Shown in pieces: positions 1 through 8,828 of a stretch of 51,458 nt of DNA; the first letter of the stretch is position 1, and every line of letters starts with the position of its first letter. A program made the translations under genes and the position numbers. Source of the stretch: Ochrobactrum sp. Q0168. Its GTDB lineage: Bacteria; Pseudomonadota; Alphaproteobacteria; Rhizobiales; Rhizobiaceae. The stretch spans positions 1-51,458 of the forward strand of contig NZ_JAELXQ010000023.1 in NCBI RefSeq assembly GCF_016427605.1, written 5' to 3'. The notes under the pieces are model-generated. The model was not told the origin of the DNA. It did not search any database and saw only the letters and a program-made list of their open reading frames with translations.

Positions 1-1669
1 TGGCTGTCGTTAAAACGCCGGGGCCGGTCGTATTCTTGACGATCAGGGTAGAATTTCCGGTGACGGTTCCACCGTCAACGATCAACCGGTCGGAGGGAGA
101 ACCGTCCCCGCCAAGATAGGTATTGAGACCAATCGCACCACCCTGCCCCACATAATTCGTGACAGTCAGCGTCTTATAGCTTGAAAGCAGCGCGGGATCG
201 CCTGTTGGCGCTGTGTAATTGATTGTGCTCGCACCATTGACGAGATTGGTCAGGTTGGAATTGCCGGTCATTGTCCATAAGGAACCCGCGAGCAATGACA
301 CATCCGAACTACTCGCCGCGTCGGTGGTCGCCGTGCCGGTCAGCGTAGAAGCATTGGCCTTAAGATCGAGAGAGCCGGCAGCCGTTCCATTGGATTCTAC
401 AGTGATAGCCAATCCGGAAGCGTTGTTGAGCGTAACATTGGCGAAATCTACGGTAGCCACGCCGCCAACGACCGAGATACCGTCACCACTCGATGTCAGC
501 GTTGAATTGCTGACAGCAAAGCGCGAGACTGTGGCGGCGTCCACTGCTTCTGATTGGATCGCCTTTGCATCGGGCGCGGTAACGGCCAGCGTGCCATTGT
601 TCATCTCGATTGCGCCGCCGTCGAATATTGCAAGCCCAGAAGCATCGACCGCGCCTGTCACAACAAGATTGTTCGTGCCCAACAGCCGAATAATCCCATC
701 ATTAACAATCACGGCTCCAAAACCGGTTGTCGCGCCATCGATCGTCAATTGGGTCTGCCCTGTCGCCGTGACGGATCCTCCCGCATCCGCTGAAAAGGCT
801 GCGGCCATATCGCTGACAGATGTGGCTGTGCCCGAGATGTTGTTCAGCGAAACGCTACTCGGGCCTCTAGCAAACGCCACTTCACTTTCCACACCGGTCA
901 TGTTGACGACTGTATTGCCGGTTATCACCGTTGAACCACCAGCATAGGCGGAGATCCCGGTTTGATAATTACCGAAGGTTCCGGCGATGCCTCCCATCGT
1001 AAGGTTCACGTTCTCAGCGGTAATCTGTCCGGAAGCGTTCGTGACAATCCCAAAACCCTGCGAGCCGTTGCTGAAAGTCGAAACGGTCGTTGTCCCCGTG
1101 AGCGTTATCTTGCTGTCGGTGTGAGCATAGACACCATATGGCTTGTCGGAGCTTGCACTGACAGTGAGATTATTTGCGGTTATGGTCGAAACGAGGCCCC
1201 CTGTCCCGAGGTAGCGCGTATAGAGACCGGTCGCACCGATAATACCCGATGCCGATCCACTGCCTTGCGCTTCTACTCTGGTTCCGTTGCCCAAGTCGAT
1301 CGAACCACCATTCATCGCGGTGATCACGCCGAGACCCGTCCCGGCAAGATTGGTCGCGGTGACGCCACCTCCTCCAGTCACAATGATGCCATTTGCAATA
1401 CCGCCGGTAACGCCATCGGAACGTAATGCCGGCACGGAGTTGCCGGTAACAGTGACGACCGTGCCGGTGGCCAGTTCTGTCGGAGGAACACCGCCATTGA
1501 CCGTCGTTACCACTGGCGCTAATAGCCCTTCTTCGAGCGGCGCCTCTTGAGCGCGAGCCGGTTGGTGGCTGACAAGCATGACCACCGACACCGAAATACT
1601 TGACAAAAGCACTTGTTGCAATCGCTTGAGGCGCAGTGGCGCGCCGGTCAGTTCAGTTCTACGTGTCAT
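1..1669 (-). CDS. Autotransporter-type surface protein, N-terminal part (3' end outside window)
   Basis: The minus strand is open from an ATG at 1669 to the window edge (about 556 codons), with no stop. The N-terminus is basic ([19 protein letters not shown]), followed by a hydrophobic stretch ([15 protein letters not shown]) and an ARAQE cleavage-like site, so a Sec signal peptide of about 40 residues is likely. The rest is rich in Gly, Thr, Ser, Asn and Val with short repeating beta-strand motifs (TGNT, GGVTAT, LTVTNY), as in the beta-helical passenger of type V autotransporters and adhesins. The beta-barrel that would prove the class lies outside the window. The reading frame was deduced directly from the reverse complement; plus-strand open frames over it are shadows. 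It may act in adhesion, but substrate and role cannot be read here. Confidence 0.85.
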   Translation of the reverse strand, partial: MTRRTELTGAPLRLKRLQQVLLSSISVSVVMLVSHQPARAQEAPLEEGLLAPVVTTVNGGVPPTELATGTVVTVTGNSVPALRSDGVTGGIANGIIVTGGGGVTATNLAGTGLGVITAMNGGSIDLGNGTRVEAQGSGSASGIIGATGLYTRYLGTGGLVSTITANNLTVSASSDKPYGVYAHTDSKITLTGTTTVSTFSNGSQGFGIVTNASGQITAENVNLTMGGIAGTFGNYQTGISAYAGGSTVITGNTVVNMTGVESEVAFARGPSSVSLNNISGTATSVSDMAAAFSADAGGSVTATGQTQLTIDGATTGFGAVIVNDGIIRLLGTNNLVVTGAVDASGLAIFDGGAIEMNNGTLAVTAPDAKAIQSEAVDAATVSRFAVSNSTLTSSGDGISVVGGVATVDFANVTLNNASGLAITVESNGTAAGSLDLKANASTLTGTATTDAASSSDVSLLAGSLWTMTGNSNLTNLVNGASTINYTAPTGDPALLSSYKTLTVTNYVGQGGAIGLNTYLGGDGSPSDRLIVDGGTVTGNSTLIVKNTTGPGVLTTA

Positions 1670-2043
1670 GATAAATAACCCCGCTCACTGTTTCAGAAAG
1701 GCGGTTGTTTCACCGCCATTCGGTGCACCCTTCGTGACCCAAAACCCTCTTTCCGAACGCCATTTCGCCGGAAATGCCGGCCTCGGAACGCTCAAAACAA
1801 AACGCGACTATGCGAAGATGGAACTATGCGGCTTAATTTAAGTCCAAAAAGACTCAAGCATCTGCAGAAATCGGCACAAGAATAAGCCTGAATCGCTCAA
1901 TGCCCCTTCTACTTCAACCATGGTGAGGATTTTGTCTTCAGTCGCTTTATTTTACAAGTAAATGAAATACATCTCCCATGCTTTGCTTTATTAGCGTTGC
2001 ATAAATCACACATTCTTTTCTAAAAGAAAAGAAATTCAGATAC
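1670..2043. other. Non-coding, AT-rich upstream region of the autotransporter gene
   Basis: No convincing gene. Close to the autotransporter start are two short inverted repeats: GGCGG/CCGCC at 1700-1717 (loop 8) and CATTTC/GAAATG at 1761-1776 (loop 4), which could fold in the mRNA leader. From about 1930 to 2040 the sequence is AT-rich and holds a perfect inverted repeat, TTCTTTTC/GAAAAGAA with a 5-nt spacer, at 2013-2033. This is a plausible place for the promoter and a regulatory site, but no clear -35/-10 pair was identified. Confidence 0.5.
2013..2033. repeat. Perfect 8-bp inverted repeat in AT-rich upstream DNA
   Basis: TTCTTTTC, 5-nt spacer TAAAA, GAAAAGAA. It lies between the autotransporter gene and the IS remnant. 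It could be an operator for the autotransporter gene or merely a low-complexity coincidence. Confidence 0.35.
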
Positions 2044-2285
2044 TTAGAAGATTGTTTTCGCCGATTCCCGCTTGCGGACAGACGGTATCCATAGTTTAAC
2101 TACGGAGACCACGATGAAGCCGGAATAGGACGCCTTGGTCTTGCCGTATCGGGTTGCGACCCGCCGCCAATTCTTGAGTTCTTTGAGGAGCGTTTCGATC
2201 AGATTGCGCCAGCAGTGTTTGGATTGTTACGCGGAATCGGTTCGCGTCTATTGCACTTTGCCGGAATGGCGGAATCGATATTGAC
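2044..2285 (-). pseudogene. IS5-family transposase, C-terminal remnant with frameshift
   Basis: Translating the minus strand gives two pieces that belong together in the C-terminal part of an IS5-type DDE transposase. First AIPAKCNRREPIPRN (about 2285-2235), then, after a shift of frame near 2220, NLIETLLKELKNWRRVATRY and KTKASYSGFIVVSVVKLW, ending at a stop at 2044-2046. In intact family members the same blocks read like PVIPARKNRK..., RNLIERLFNKLKNWRRVATRYDKT and ASIKLW. The conserved E and the R-Y element of the Y(2)R(3)E(6)R region are recognisable (NLIE, RVATRY). Everything upstream, including the catalytic D residues, is missing, so the element is dead. It marks an old insertion and rearrangement between the autotransporter gene and the catabolic cluster. 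Confidence 0.75.
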
Positions 2286-2533
2286 AATGGCAATTTCTCG
2301 GCGATAGCAATGATATTAGCATCCGCTTGAACACAGAGCTAAAGCTATTTGCGATTAGTAATTTTTCAGCGTTCTCTACCGCTACAGACAAGAGTTCGTC
2401 CTGAGATCGACTACTCACATCACTTTCCAAGCCCTCGTCAAGGATGTGTCGCATTCACGCACTCGACCCTGAATTAAATGAGCGCTCCCTTGAAGTCGAA
2501 CACCGCAAGAGAACGCTAACCATAGATCGCGTG

Positions 2534-3787
2534 TCAGGTATTATACTTGTCGTGATACATCTGCATCATGGCAATGTAGTCGGCGATGTATTTTGCGTCA
2601 TACCAAACGCCGAACAAAAAGCTGGACCGGCGCCGCGACTGGAACGGCAGTCCCAGAAAATAGATACCCGGCTCCTTGGAAACGCCAAGTTCATGAACAG
2701 GATTGCCCTCCTCATCGAAGATGTCTAATTCAAGCCAGCTATAATCACGCTTGAAACCTGCCGCCCATATGATCGAGGTGATGCCAGCCTCGGCCAGATC
2801 CAACTCGAGAATAGCGTTCTTCTCGTATTCAGTAGCTGGAAGAAGGTTGCGCGCATCGGGATATTCCGGCAGCTCTAGTCCGTTATACTCAATATATTGA
2901 TCGATCACGTCGAGCGTATTGAGGTAGCTCTTGTTGCCTTCCTCGATGTTCTTGGCCAGATCATCCGCGAAGGTGAGCTTGCCATCGCTATAACCTTCCG
3001 TGCGCCCCACCAGAATGGCTCCCTTGGAAGCCAACAAACGATAATCGATCGGCATCTTGGTGTGGACGCCGCTGATAGCGAGCGCAATATTCTGGACATT
3101 CTTGTCGCGGTTGACGGTGTCCCACCGACCCAACACGCCGGTCCAGTAGGCGCCTTCACGATCCCGATAAAAGCGCGGCGGACGGATGTGACGACCCAAT
3201 GACAAATAAACCTTGCGGCCGGTATCGACCAGTTCTTCAGCAATCTGGCCGCCCGAGGCTCCAGCGCCGACAACAAGCACTGCGCCGTCGGGCAATTGGT
3301 CTGGATTCTTGTAGGCGACCGAATGCATCTGAACAACGTCGGCAGTTTCAGGGACGATTTCGGGCGTTACCGGAACTTGGAACGGACCCGTTGCCGCGAC
3401 TACATTTATCGCTTCGAAATCACCGGCCGTCGTCGATACAAGGAAGCCTTGCTTCTTGGGCAGCTTCTTGACCGAAAGCACGGTGACGCCCGTTCGAACA
3501 GGGGCTTTGTTATTCTCGGCAAAGCTTGAAAGATAGTCGACCAGCTTTTCCTTTGGCGTAAAGATGTCCTGTTCGATATCAGGAATTCTCATGCTCGGCA
3601 GCCGATCATGCCAAGCTGGACCGTTGGCGCGCAGCGAATCCCAACGTGCGGAACGCCAGCTCTCGGCAATTCGCCCCTTTTCGAGAACAACGTGGCTGAT
3701 ATCGGCCTTGCTCAGGTGTTCGCTCATCGACAGACCAGCTTGGCCCGCCCCCACGACTACCGTGTTAACCTTCTCCATAGTCTTCAA
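2534..3787 (-). CDS. Flavin-dependent monooxygenase / NAD(P)-FAD oxidoreductase (CzcO-like)
   Basis: The protein has 417 residues. It has an N-terminal FAD-binding Rossmann motif (VVVGAGQAGLSMSEHL, residues about 10-25), the ESWRSARWDSLRANGPAW stretch typical of the flavin-containing monooxygenase/CzcO group, and a second nucleotide-binding motif (VLVVGAGASGGQIAEEL, about 170) for NADPH. Family members use NADPH and O2 to oxygenate a nucleophilic N or S atom or a ketone. It is the most distal gene of the minus-strand catabolic run, 123 bp after the nitrilase-family gene and separated from it by a GC-rich hairpin, so its expression may be set apart. An in-frame ATG three codons in (3778) is an equally possible start. 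The substrate is unknown; the neighbours suggest an N-containing compound. Confidence 0.85.
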   Translation of the reverse strand: MKTMEKVNTVVVGAGQAGLSMSEHLSKADISHVVLEKGRIAESWRSARWDSLRANGPAWHDRLPSMRIPDIEQDIFTPKEKLVDYLSSFAENNKAPVRTGVTVLSVKKLPKKQGFLVSTTAGDFEAINVVAATGPFQVPVTPEIVPETADVVQMHSVAYKNPDQLPDGAVLVVGAGASGGQIAEELVDTGRKVYLSLGRHIRPPRFYRDREGAYWTGVLGRWDTVNRDKNVQNIALAISGVHTKMPIDYRLLASKGAILVGRTEGYSDGKLTFADDLAKNIEEGNKSYLNTLDVIDQYIEYNGLELPEYPDARNLLPATEYEKNAILELDLAEAGITSIIWAAGFKRDYSWLELDIFDEEGNPVHELGVSKEPGIYFLGLPFQSRRRSSFLFGVWYDAKYIADYIAMMQMYHDKYNT

Positions 3788-3857
3788 ACCTTTCTTTAAA
3801 TGCGCGGCCCAAACTTGTTTTCCGTCGGGTGTAGAAAGCGCGCATAAATCCGTTGCC

Positions 3858-3880
3858 GCCGCGCCGGGGAAAAGCGCGGC
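3858..3880. terminator. GC-rich hairpin between the hydrolase and monooxygenase genes
   Basis: Perfect 7-bp inverted repeat GCCGCGC/GCGCGGC with a 9-nt loop containing an A/T run. It could attenuate transcription or stabilise the upstream message. No long T-run follows on the minus strand, so it is not a textbook terminator. Confidence 0.45.
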
Positions 3881-3910
3881 AGGTAAATCCTTGTGTTTTT
3901 GCGTTGAGTT

Positions 3911-4753
3911 CTAAAACCCGGTTAGCACTTCACTCGCGAGACGACGTTGTTTCATGACCGGCATGTTGTTGCGAATTGACTGGAGGTTCTCCATATCCAA
4001 TTTAGCGGTGATAATATCTGCGCCCTGCCCAGCTCTCACCACGACTTGCCCCCAGGCATCGACAATGATGGAATGGCCGTAGCAGCGCTTCACCTGTCCA
4101 TCAACCACCACACTGCCGCCAAGGCCGCAGGCAATGAAATGGCATTGAGTTTCGGCGGCACGAGCGCGAGCCAACAACTCCCAGTGCGCCTCACCAGTGA
4201 CCATAGTGTAGGCGGCGGGAAGCGTGATGATCTCAGCACCCTTCAGCCGCAGCGCGCGGAAGAGTTCGGGAAAACGAACGTCGAAGCAGATCGCGGTGCC
4301 GAAAGTAACACCCTCTAATTCCCAGGTGACAATTTCCTCGCCCGGCTTGATATAATCGGATTCGCGGAACGCACCGCTGCCCAAATCACCCATATCGAAA
4401 AGGTGCATCTTGCGATATTCGGCAACGACCTCACCCTGCCGATCAAAGACAACCGAGACGTTTTCGACGCGCGCGTCGCCGGGAACCCTGGCGAGGATCG
4501 TGCCTGCCTGCACCGCAACCTCATGGCGCTTGGCAAATGCCTGCGCCATCCGGAATGCAGGCGTTTCGCGCAAGGGCTGGGCAAGTTCGACCGAACGTTT
4601 CTGGTCGGGGCCATAATAGCTGAAATATTCGGGAAGGATGAGAAAGTCTGGCCGATCTTTCGCTTGCATCGCCGTTACCATCGCTGCTTCGGCAGCAGGC
4701 ACCGTAACGTCTGGCGACAACCCCATCAACGTTTGAACCGCTGTGACTCTCAT
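3911..4753 (-). CDS. Carbon-nitrogen hydrolase (nitrilase superfamily, Nit/omega-amidase-like)
   Basis: The protein has 280 residues and the complete nitrilase-superfamily triad: Glu42 in LILPEYFSYYG, Lys115 in EYRKMHLFD and Cys156 in AICFDVRFPELFR. The KMHLFD and CFDVRFPE signatures match the Nit1/Nit2/omega-amidase branch, which cleaves the terminal amide of alpha-keto acid amides or similar small amides, rather than true nitrilases. The enzyme should be cytosolic. Its start overlaps the stop of the DUF1028 gene by 4 nt, indicating translational coupling. In this cluster it could remove ammonia from an amide left after the DadA-like oxidase and RidA have acted; that order is inferred. Confidence 0.88.
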   Translation of the reverse strand: MRVTAVQTLMGLSPDVTVPAAEAAMVTAMQAKDRPDFLILPEYFSYYGPDQKRSVELAQPLRETPAFRMAQAFAKRHEVAVQAGTILARVPGDARVENVSVVFDRQGEVVAEYRKMHLFDMGDLGSGAFRESDYIKPGEEIVTWELEGVTFGTAICFDVRFPELFRALRLKGAEIITLPAAYTMVTGEAHWELLARARAAETQCHFIACGLGGSVVVDGQVKRCYGHSIIVDAWGQVVVRAGQGADIITAKLDMENLQSIRNNMPVMKQRRLASEVLTGF

Positions 4754-5445
4754 TGTCTAGGCTCCTTGGATGAAAGAATTTCCAGCGAGTTGGTTGCTCG
4801 CCCCCCTGAATCCGGGTTGAGAACGCGTTCCACGAACGTTGCCACTTGCGGCTCATAAGCTTTCCAGAGATTGCGCAGCTCTCTCAACGGCTCGGCTGCC
4901 TTATCAATGCGCAGGTCTACCGAACAAAAATCCGGATATTCAGCAATCTTGAGCGCCGCTGAGGTCAATGCGAAGATTTCGCCTCCTACTTCCAGTGCAG
5001 CATCAAGCGCTGCGAGCAGCCTCTCGGCTATCGGTCTGTCGCTTGTTTCAAGCGCCGCTGCTACCATCGCTGCCGGAACTTGATCACTCCTCAAAATATT
5101 GCCTACCGCCACGATACCCGGCGCAGATGCGCTTGCGTAGATCGGCTCCTGATGGGCGCCCTGACGTAAAGCTGTGGCGCCGTTGCGATCGACGATTGCA
5201 AGTTCGCGCCACTCAATGCCGGGTGCCTCTGATATCTTGTCGAGTGTTTCCTCGGCTGAAAGCCCCTTCCTCAAATGACGAAGCGCCGCTACGCCAAGGC
5301 GCGGATCGGTACGATGCTGGGTAATGACGGCGCCCGCGTCATGATTGACGAACAGACACCGCGCGCCCATCGCTATTGAAGACGTCGCGCCGGCTATACC
5401 GAATTGTCCAGTTTGCGGACAGCGAAGAGCTATCGAGAAGGTCAT
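4750..5445 (-). CDS. DUF1028 family protein (Ntn-hydrolase-like fold)
   Basis: The protein has 231 residues and begins MTFSIALRCPQTGQFGIA, followed by SSIAMGARC and a DPRLGVAALRHLRKGLSAEE stretch, the hallmark N-terminus of DUF1028 proteins. Members resemble Ntn-hydrolases (proteasome/acylase fold) and commonly sit in amino-acid or peptide catabolic clusters, but no reaction is established. The C-terminal part (about 150-231) is shorter than in members that carry a peptidoglycan-binding domain. Start and stop overlap both neighbours (1-4 nt), so it is made together with the oxidase and the nitrilase-type hydrolase. A role in hydrolysing an amide or N-acyl bond is plausible but unproven. Confidence 0.85.
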   Translation of the reverse strand: MTFSIALRCPQTGQFGIAGATSSIAMGARCLFVNHDAGAVITQHRTDPRLGVAALRHLRKGLSAEETLDKISEAPGIEWRELAIVDRNGATALRQGAHQEPIYASASAPGIVAVGNILRSDQVPAAMVAAALETSDRPIAERLLAALDAALEVGGEIFALTSAALKIAEYPDFCSVDLRIDKAAEPLRELRNLWKAYEPQVATFVERVLNPDSGGRATNSLEILSSKEPRQ

Positions 5446-6731
5446 CAGTTCAACCTCAACATGGACCTGGCAGGGGAGAACGGCGAGAGATCGACACTCG
5501 GTTTATCGCCTGTGATAAGCTCGGACACGAATTTGCCGGTAATACCGCCGAGCGTCAGCCCCAGATGGCCGTGACCACATGCATATATGATACGGGGATC
5601 CTTGTGGGAGGGTCCGATAAAGGGCAAGCTGTCGGGCGTGGAGGGACGGAAACCCATCCAGCTATCCTCCCTGTCACCCAATGCAGGCACCATTTGTCTC
5701 GCTTTACGCTCAAGGACATCCAGGCGCGAATGACCTGCGGGCTTGTCGAGCCCGCCCAAGTCCACAGTTCCCGCAGCACGGATTTGATGCGACAGCGGGG
5801 TGAGGAAGAACCCATCGGAAGGATACATGACCGGGTGCGTCAATAGCGGCTCGTTGTGTGCGAATGCGACATGATAACCGCGCTCGGTATTCATAGTGAG
5901 GCGGTCGCCAAGCTGGTTGGACAGACCACGCGACCACGCCCCAGCCGAAATTACGATGCGGTCTGCTAGGAGGGTTTGGCCTCCTCCGGTATGAAGCTGC
6001 ACGCCATCGGTACTGCTTTCAATCCGTTCGACCTTCGCCGTGACGAAACGGCCACCGTGCTTTTGGATTATCTCGGCAAGCCCTCTGCAATAGGCTTCAG
6101 GACTGTCTACGACAAAACAACCTGGGAATAACGTTCCGCCGACATAGCCCGGCGCAAGATTGGGTTCCAGGGCAGCGATTTCGCCCTGCGAAAGGTACTT
6201 CGCCTCGATCCCCTCAGCACGCCGCCGAAAATTGGATTTCTTGGCATTCTGCGCTTCTTCTTCCGTACGATAAAGGTGGATCGAACCCCTGCCGCGCGTC
6301 AGGCGAATGCCGCCGACTTCCTCCATCAGGGAGGCATGGCCCTGTTCAATCACCTTCATCAGCGAAGCGAGCGCCGATATGGTTCCGTCCTGGCGACTAC
6401 GCAACGACGCAGAAATGAATGCCGCAAGCCAGGGAGCGAGATCGAGAAGATCACGCCAATAAAGCGCAAGCGGCCCATCACGACGCAACAACATGCCTGG
6501 GACTTTCCAGAGAATTCCCGGAGCGGCAGTCGGAAAAATCCCCGACGGCGCAATCGTTGCAGCATTGCCAAACGATGCGGCGTTGCGGAACGATACGCCC
6601 GGCAAGGGTGGTGTTGGGTCAACGAGAACGACATCTAAACCCTTTTTCTGCAGCCAGCGTGCTGTGGAAAGCCCCACGACGCCAGCTCCAATCACCGCAA
6701 CTGTAAGCTTGCCGCTGTTGTTGGTCTGCAT
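5445..6731 (-). CDS. FAD-dependent D-amino-acid dehydrogenase-like oxidoreductase (DadA family)
   Basis: About 428 residues from the ATG at 6731. The frame is open further upstream, but this start leaves a 14-bp gap after ridA, has GAGGGA upstream and puts the FAD-binding motif (VAVIGAGVVGLSTARWL) at the usual N-terminal place. Other DadA-type features are RNAASFGNAATIAPSG after the dinucleotide fold, a RGSIHLYRTEEE block, and the C-terminal YACGHGHLGLTLGG motif contacting FAD. Such enzymes oxidise D-amino acids or secondary/tertiary amines to imines, passing electrons to the respiratory chain or O2. The adjacent RidA homologue, which hydrolyses reactive imines, fits this. The exact amine substrate cannot be read from sequence. 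Confidence 0.88.
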   Translation of the reverse strand: MQTNNSGKLTVAVIGAGVVGLSTARWLQKKGLDVVLVDPTPPLPGVSFRNAASFGNAATIAPSGIFPTAAPGILWKVPGMLLRRDGPLALYWRDLLDLAPWLAAFISASLRSRQDGTISALASLMKVIEQGHASLMEEVGGIRLTRGRGSIHLYRTEEEAQNAKKSNFRRRAEGIEAKYLSQGEIAALEPNLAPGYVGGTLFPGCFVVDSPEAYCRGLAEIIQKHGGRFVTAKVERIESSTDGVQLHTGGGQTLLADRIVISAGAWSRGLSNQLGDRLTMNTERGYHVAFAHNEPLLTHPVMYPSDGFFLTPLSHQIRAAGTVDLGGLDKPAGHSRLDVLERKARQMVPALGDREDSWMGFRPSTPDSLPFIGPSHKDPRIIYACGHGHLGLTLGGITGKFVSELITGDKPSVDLSPFSPARSMLRLN

Positions 6732-6745
6732 TGGAGGAAGTTCCC

Positions 6746-7093
6746 TCAGATTGCTGCTGTTACAATGATCTCGACATCGTAACCTTGAGCCGCAGGCGGC
6801 ACGACGCCCGCAGCGCGGGATGGCTGATTTTCTGGATCGACCCACTGCTCCCACACTTCATTCATAGCGTCGAAGTGTTTCTGGTCTGAAATCCACACCG
6901 TGGCGCGCAGAATCTTGGACCGATCGGTTCCGGCTTCCTTGAGCCAGCGGTCAACCTTTTCAAGCGCCACACGGGTCTGGTCCTGAATAGTTTCGCCCTG
7001 ATTGCCGCACATGCCAGCCACATAGGCGATGCCGTTGTGGATGGAGACCATTGAGGTGCGCTTCAATCGTTCAATGCGGACTATATCGGCCAT
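6746..7093 (-). CDS. RidA family protein (reactive imine/enamine deaminase)
   Basis: 115 residues, the normal size of a YjgF/YER057c/UK114 trimer subunit. The RTSMVSIHNGIAYVAGMCGN start, the ATVWISDQKHFDAMNEVW middle and the PSRAAGV motif with the substrate-binding Arg are present. Family enzymes hydrolyse 2-aminoacrylate and other enamine/imine products of PLP- or flavin-dependent oxidation to keto acids and ammonia. The position directly upstream of the DadA-like oxidase gene argues that it handles that enzyme's imine product. The Ile/Thr-rich end (VEIIVTAAI) lacks the extended C-terminus of some RidA subfamilies, so it may belong to an Rid2-Rid7-type group rather than RidA proper. Confidence 0.88.
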   Translation of the reverse strand: MADIVRIERLKRTSMVSIHNGIAYVAGMCGNQGETIQDQTRVALEKVDRWLKEAGTDRSKILRATVWISDQKHFDAMNEVWEQWVDPENQPSRAAGVVPPAAQGYDVEIIVTAAI

Positions 7094-7161
7094 ACTATTT
7101 CACCAGCTTTCCGACCCGTTGGGGCCATTGATTTTCAAGAACTTATCAAAAGAATCGTAAC

Positions 7162-7971
7162 CTACAGTCTCAGGCTCTTTTGGAATCCCATGAGCTTTTC
7201 AAGCAGCGCGACCGCAATCACCGAGACGACGATCAGCGCTGTTGCCATGGCAGCGACAGTCGGATCGTCAAAATCCTTGATGTATTGATAGGCCGCCACA
7301 GGAAGTACCTTGGTACGATCATTGGTGAGGAAAACGGCGATCGAAAAATTGTCGAGCGCCTCAACGAAGATGAATACCGACGCTGCCAAAATCCCCGACT
7401 TCAACTGTGGAAGGACAATGACAAAGAAGGTGCGAAAGGGACCGGCACCAAGATTACGAGCTGCCTCTTCGATCCGTGGGTCAAGACCAAGGAGATTGGC
7501 TGAAAGTGCGCGAATGGCAAAGGGCAGCGCGAACACCAATATGCCGAGGCACAGACCAAAAAGACCAATACGGATGCCACCAGCCGACAATAGTGAGAGG
7601 AGCGAGACACCCGTGACCACACCCGGGATAATAAGCGGCGACAGGATGATTTGCTGGATCAGCCCTTTGCCTTTGAAGTCAGCACGAACCAGAGCGTAGC
7701 TCGCGGGGATTCCAATCAGCAGGCTCAAGGGCATCACGATCAGGGCCATCGTGAACGAGTTCTTCGCGGCATCCATGAACACCGACGAATTGTAGAAATT
7801 CTTGTGCCACTGGAGTGTGAAACCGGTGGGTGGCCATTGGAAATAGCGCGTTGGGCTGAACGAATGCAGCACCACAAACACCACCGGCAGCAGTAGAAAA
7901 ACCACTGCAATTGACGCCAGAGCGATTATAACAACGCCAAACTTCGCTTCAAGATCACGCCTAAACATCAC
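7162..7971 (-). CDS. ABC transporter permease, spermidine/putrescine type (PotC-like)
   Basis: 269 residues with six predicted membrane segments and the permease EAA motif (IEEAARNLGAGPFRTFFVIVLPQL, about residues 165-190). The N-terminal segment (VVIIALASIAVVFLLLPVVFVVLHSF) is typical of PotC/YdcV-type subunits. It forms a heterodimer with the permease encoded just upstream, which it overlaps by 4 nt, energised by the ATPase upstream of that. Imports a small, probably cationic or amine-containing solute delivered by the periplasmic protein encoded at 13.7-14.7 kb. Confidence 0.9.
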   Translation of the reverse strand: MMFRRDLEAKFGVVIIALASIAVVFLLLPVVFVVLHSFSPTRYFQWPPTGFTLQWHKNFYNSSVFMDAAKNSFTMALIVMPLSLLIGIPASYALVRADFKGKGLIQQIILSPLIIPGVVTGVSLLSLLSAGGIRIGLFGLCLGILVFALPFAIRALSANLLGLDPRIEEAARNLGAGPFRTFFVIVLPQLKSGILAASVFIFVEALDNFSIAVFLTNDRTKVLPVAAYQYIKDFDDPTVAAMATALIVVSVIAVALLEKLMGFQKSLRL

Positions 7972-8828
7972 GAAACGGCCTTCTTAATTTTCTTGGCGAT
8001 GAAGTTGATCAACCAGATCGAAGCGAATGCGCTGATGAGGAATACAACGGCCGTTGCAGCAGCATAGGGAACGTCATATTCGGTAAACATGCGGTCATAG
8101 ATCTGATTTGCGACCATCCTGACTTTCCCGCCACCCAAAACCATTGGAAAAAGGAACGAGGCCAGCGCAATCGAATAGACGAGGACCAGCGTGACCATGA
8201 GCCCCGGCAAGAGGATCGGCATGGTTATGCGCCAGAATGTGGTCGTGCGGCTGGCTCCGAGACTGCGCGCCGCTTCCTCGAACGAAACGTTCAGGTTCTG
8301 GACGACGCCTATGAGCGTAAAGACCGCGAACGGCAAGAGGTAGTGGGTGATGGCGATGCCAACACCTGACCAGTTGTAAAGGAACTGGATCGGCTTATCG
8401 ACAAGACCAAGCTCGATCAGGCTCAGGTTCAGCAACCCCCGATTCCCAAGCAGGACAAGCCAGGAATATGCGCGCGTCACACCACCGGAAAGGAAGGTAA
8501 CAGCGATGGCGAGCATAATCAGCGTTCCAACCCATTCCCGCTTGGAACGCACGATGACCATGGCCATCGGTACGGCTATTGCGACGGTAATGACCGACAT
8601 CACAAAAGACGCCCAGAGCGTGTTGAAGAGGATGGACTGATTGGACCCAGTGAATAGGACGCGCCAGTAGTTGGCGAGCGTAACCTCTCCGGCAAATTGC
8701 GTTCCCGGGGGCCCCTTTACGAAGAAGCTTGAGAGACCAAAATAGCTGTAGGCAGCCACGATAACCAGACCGATGACCAGCGCGGGCGAGATCAGATATT
8801 TGATGCGTTTGTTACTTGCCTCCATCAT
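7968..8828 (-). CDS. ABC transporter permease, spermidine/putrescine type (PotB-like)
   Basis: 286 residues, six predicted membrane spans and an EAA loop (FEEAARSLGASRTTTFWRITMPIL). The first span (YLISPALVIGLVIVAAYSYF) and the periplasmic loop with FVKGPPGTQFAGEVTLANY resemble PotB/YdcU subunits of polyamine and iron(III)-type importers. The start overlaps the ATPase stop by 4 nt and the stop overlaps the next permease start by 4 nt, so the three transporter parts are translationally coupled. Partner of the PotC-like subunit. Confidence 0.9.
   Translation of the reverse strand: MMEASNKRIKYLISPALVIGLVIVAAYSYFGLSSFFVKGPPGTQFAGEVTLANYWRVLFTGSNQSILFNTLWASFVMSVITVAIAVPMAMVIVRSKREWVGTLIMLAIAVTFLSGGVTRAYSWLVLLGNRGLLNLSLIELGLVDKPIQFLYNWSGVGIAITHYLLPFAVFTLIGVVQNLNVSFEEAARSLGASRTTTFWRITMPILLPGLMVTLVLVYSIALASFLFPMVLGGGKVRMVANQIYDRMFTEYDVPYAAATAVVFLISAFASIWLINFIAKKIKKAVS

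Noticed and set aside
219..947. Plus-strand open frame of 242 codons over the autotransporter
   Set aside because: It arises from the repetitive Gly/Thr/Val codons of the minus-strand passenger; the minus strand has a signal peptide and continuous frame.
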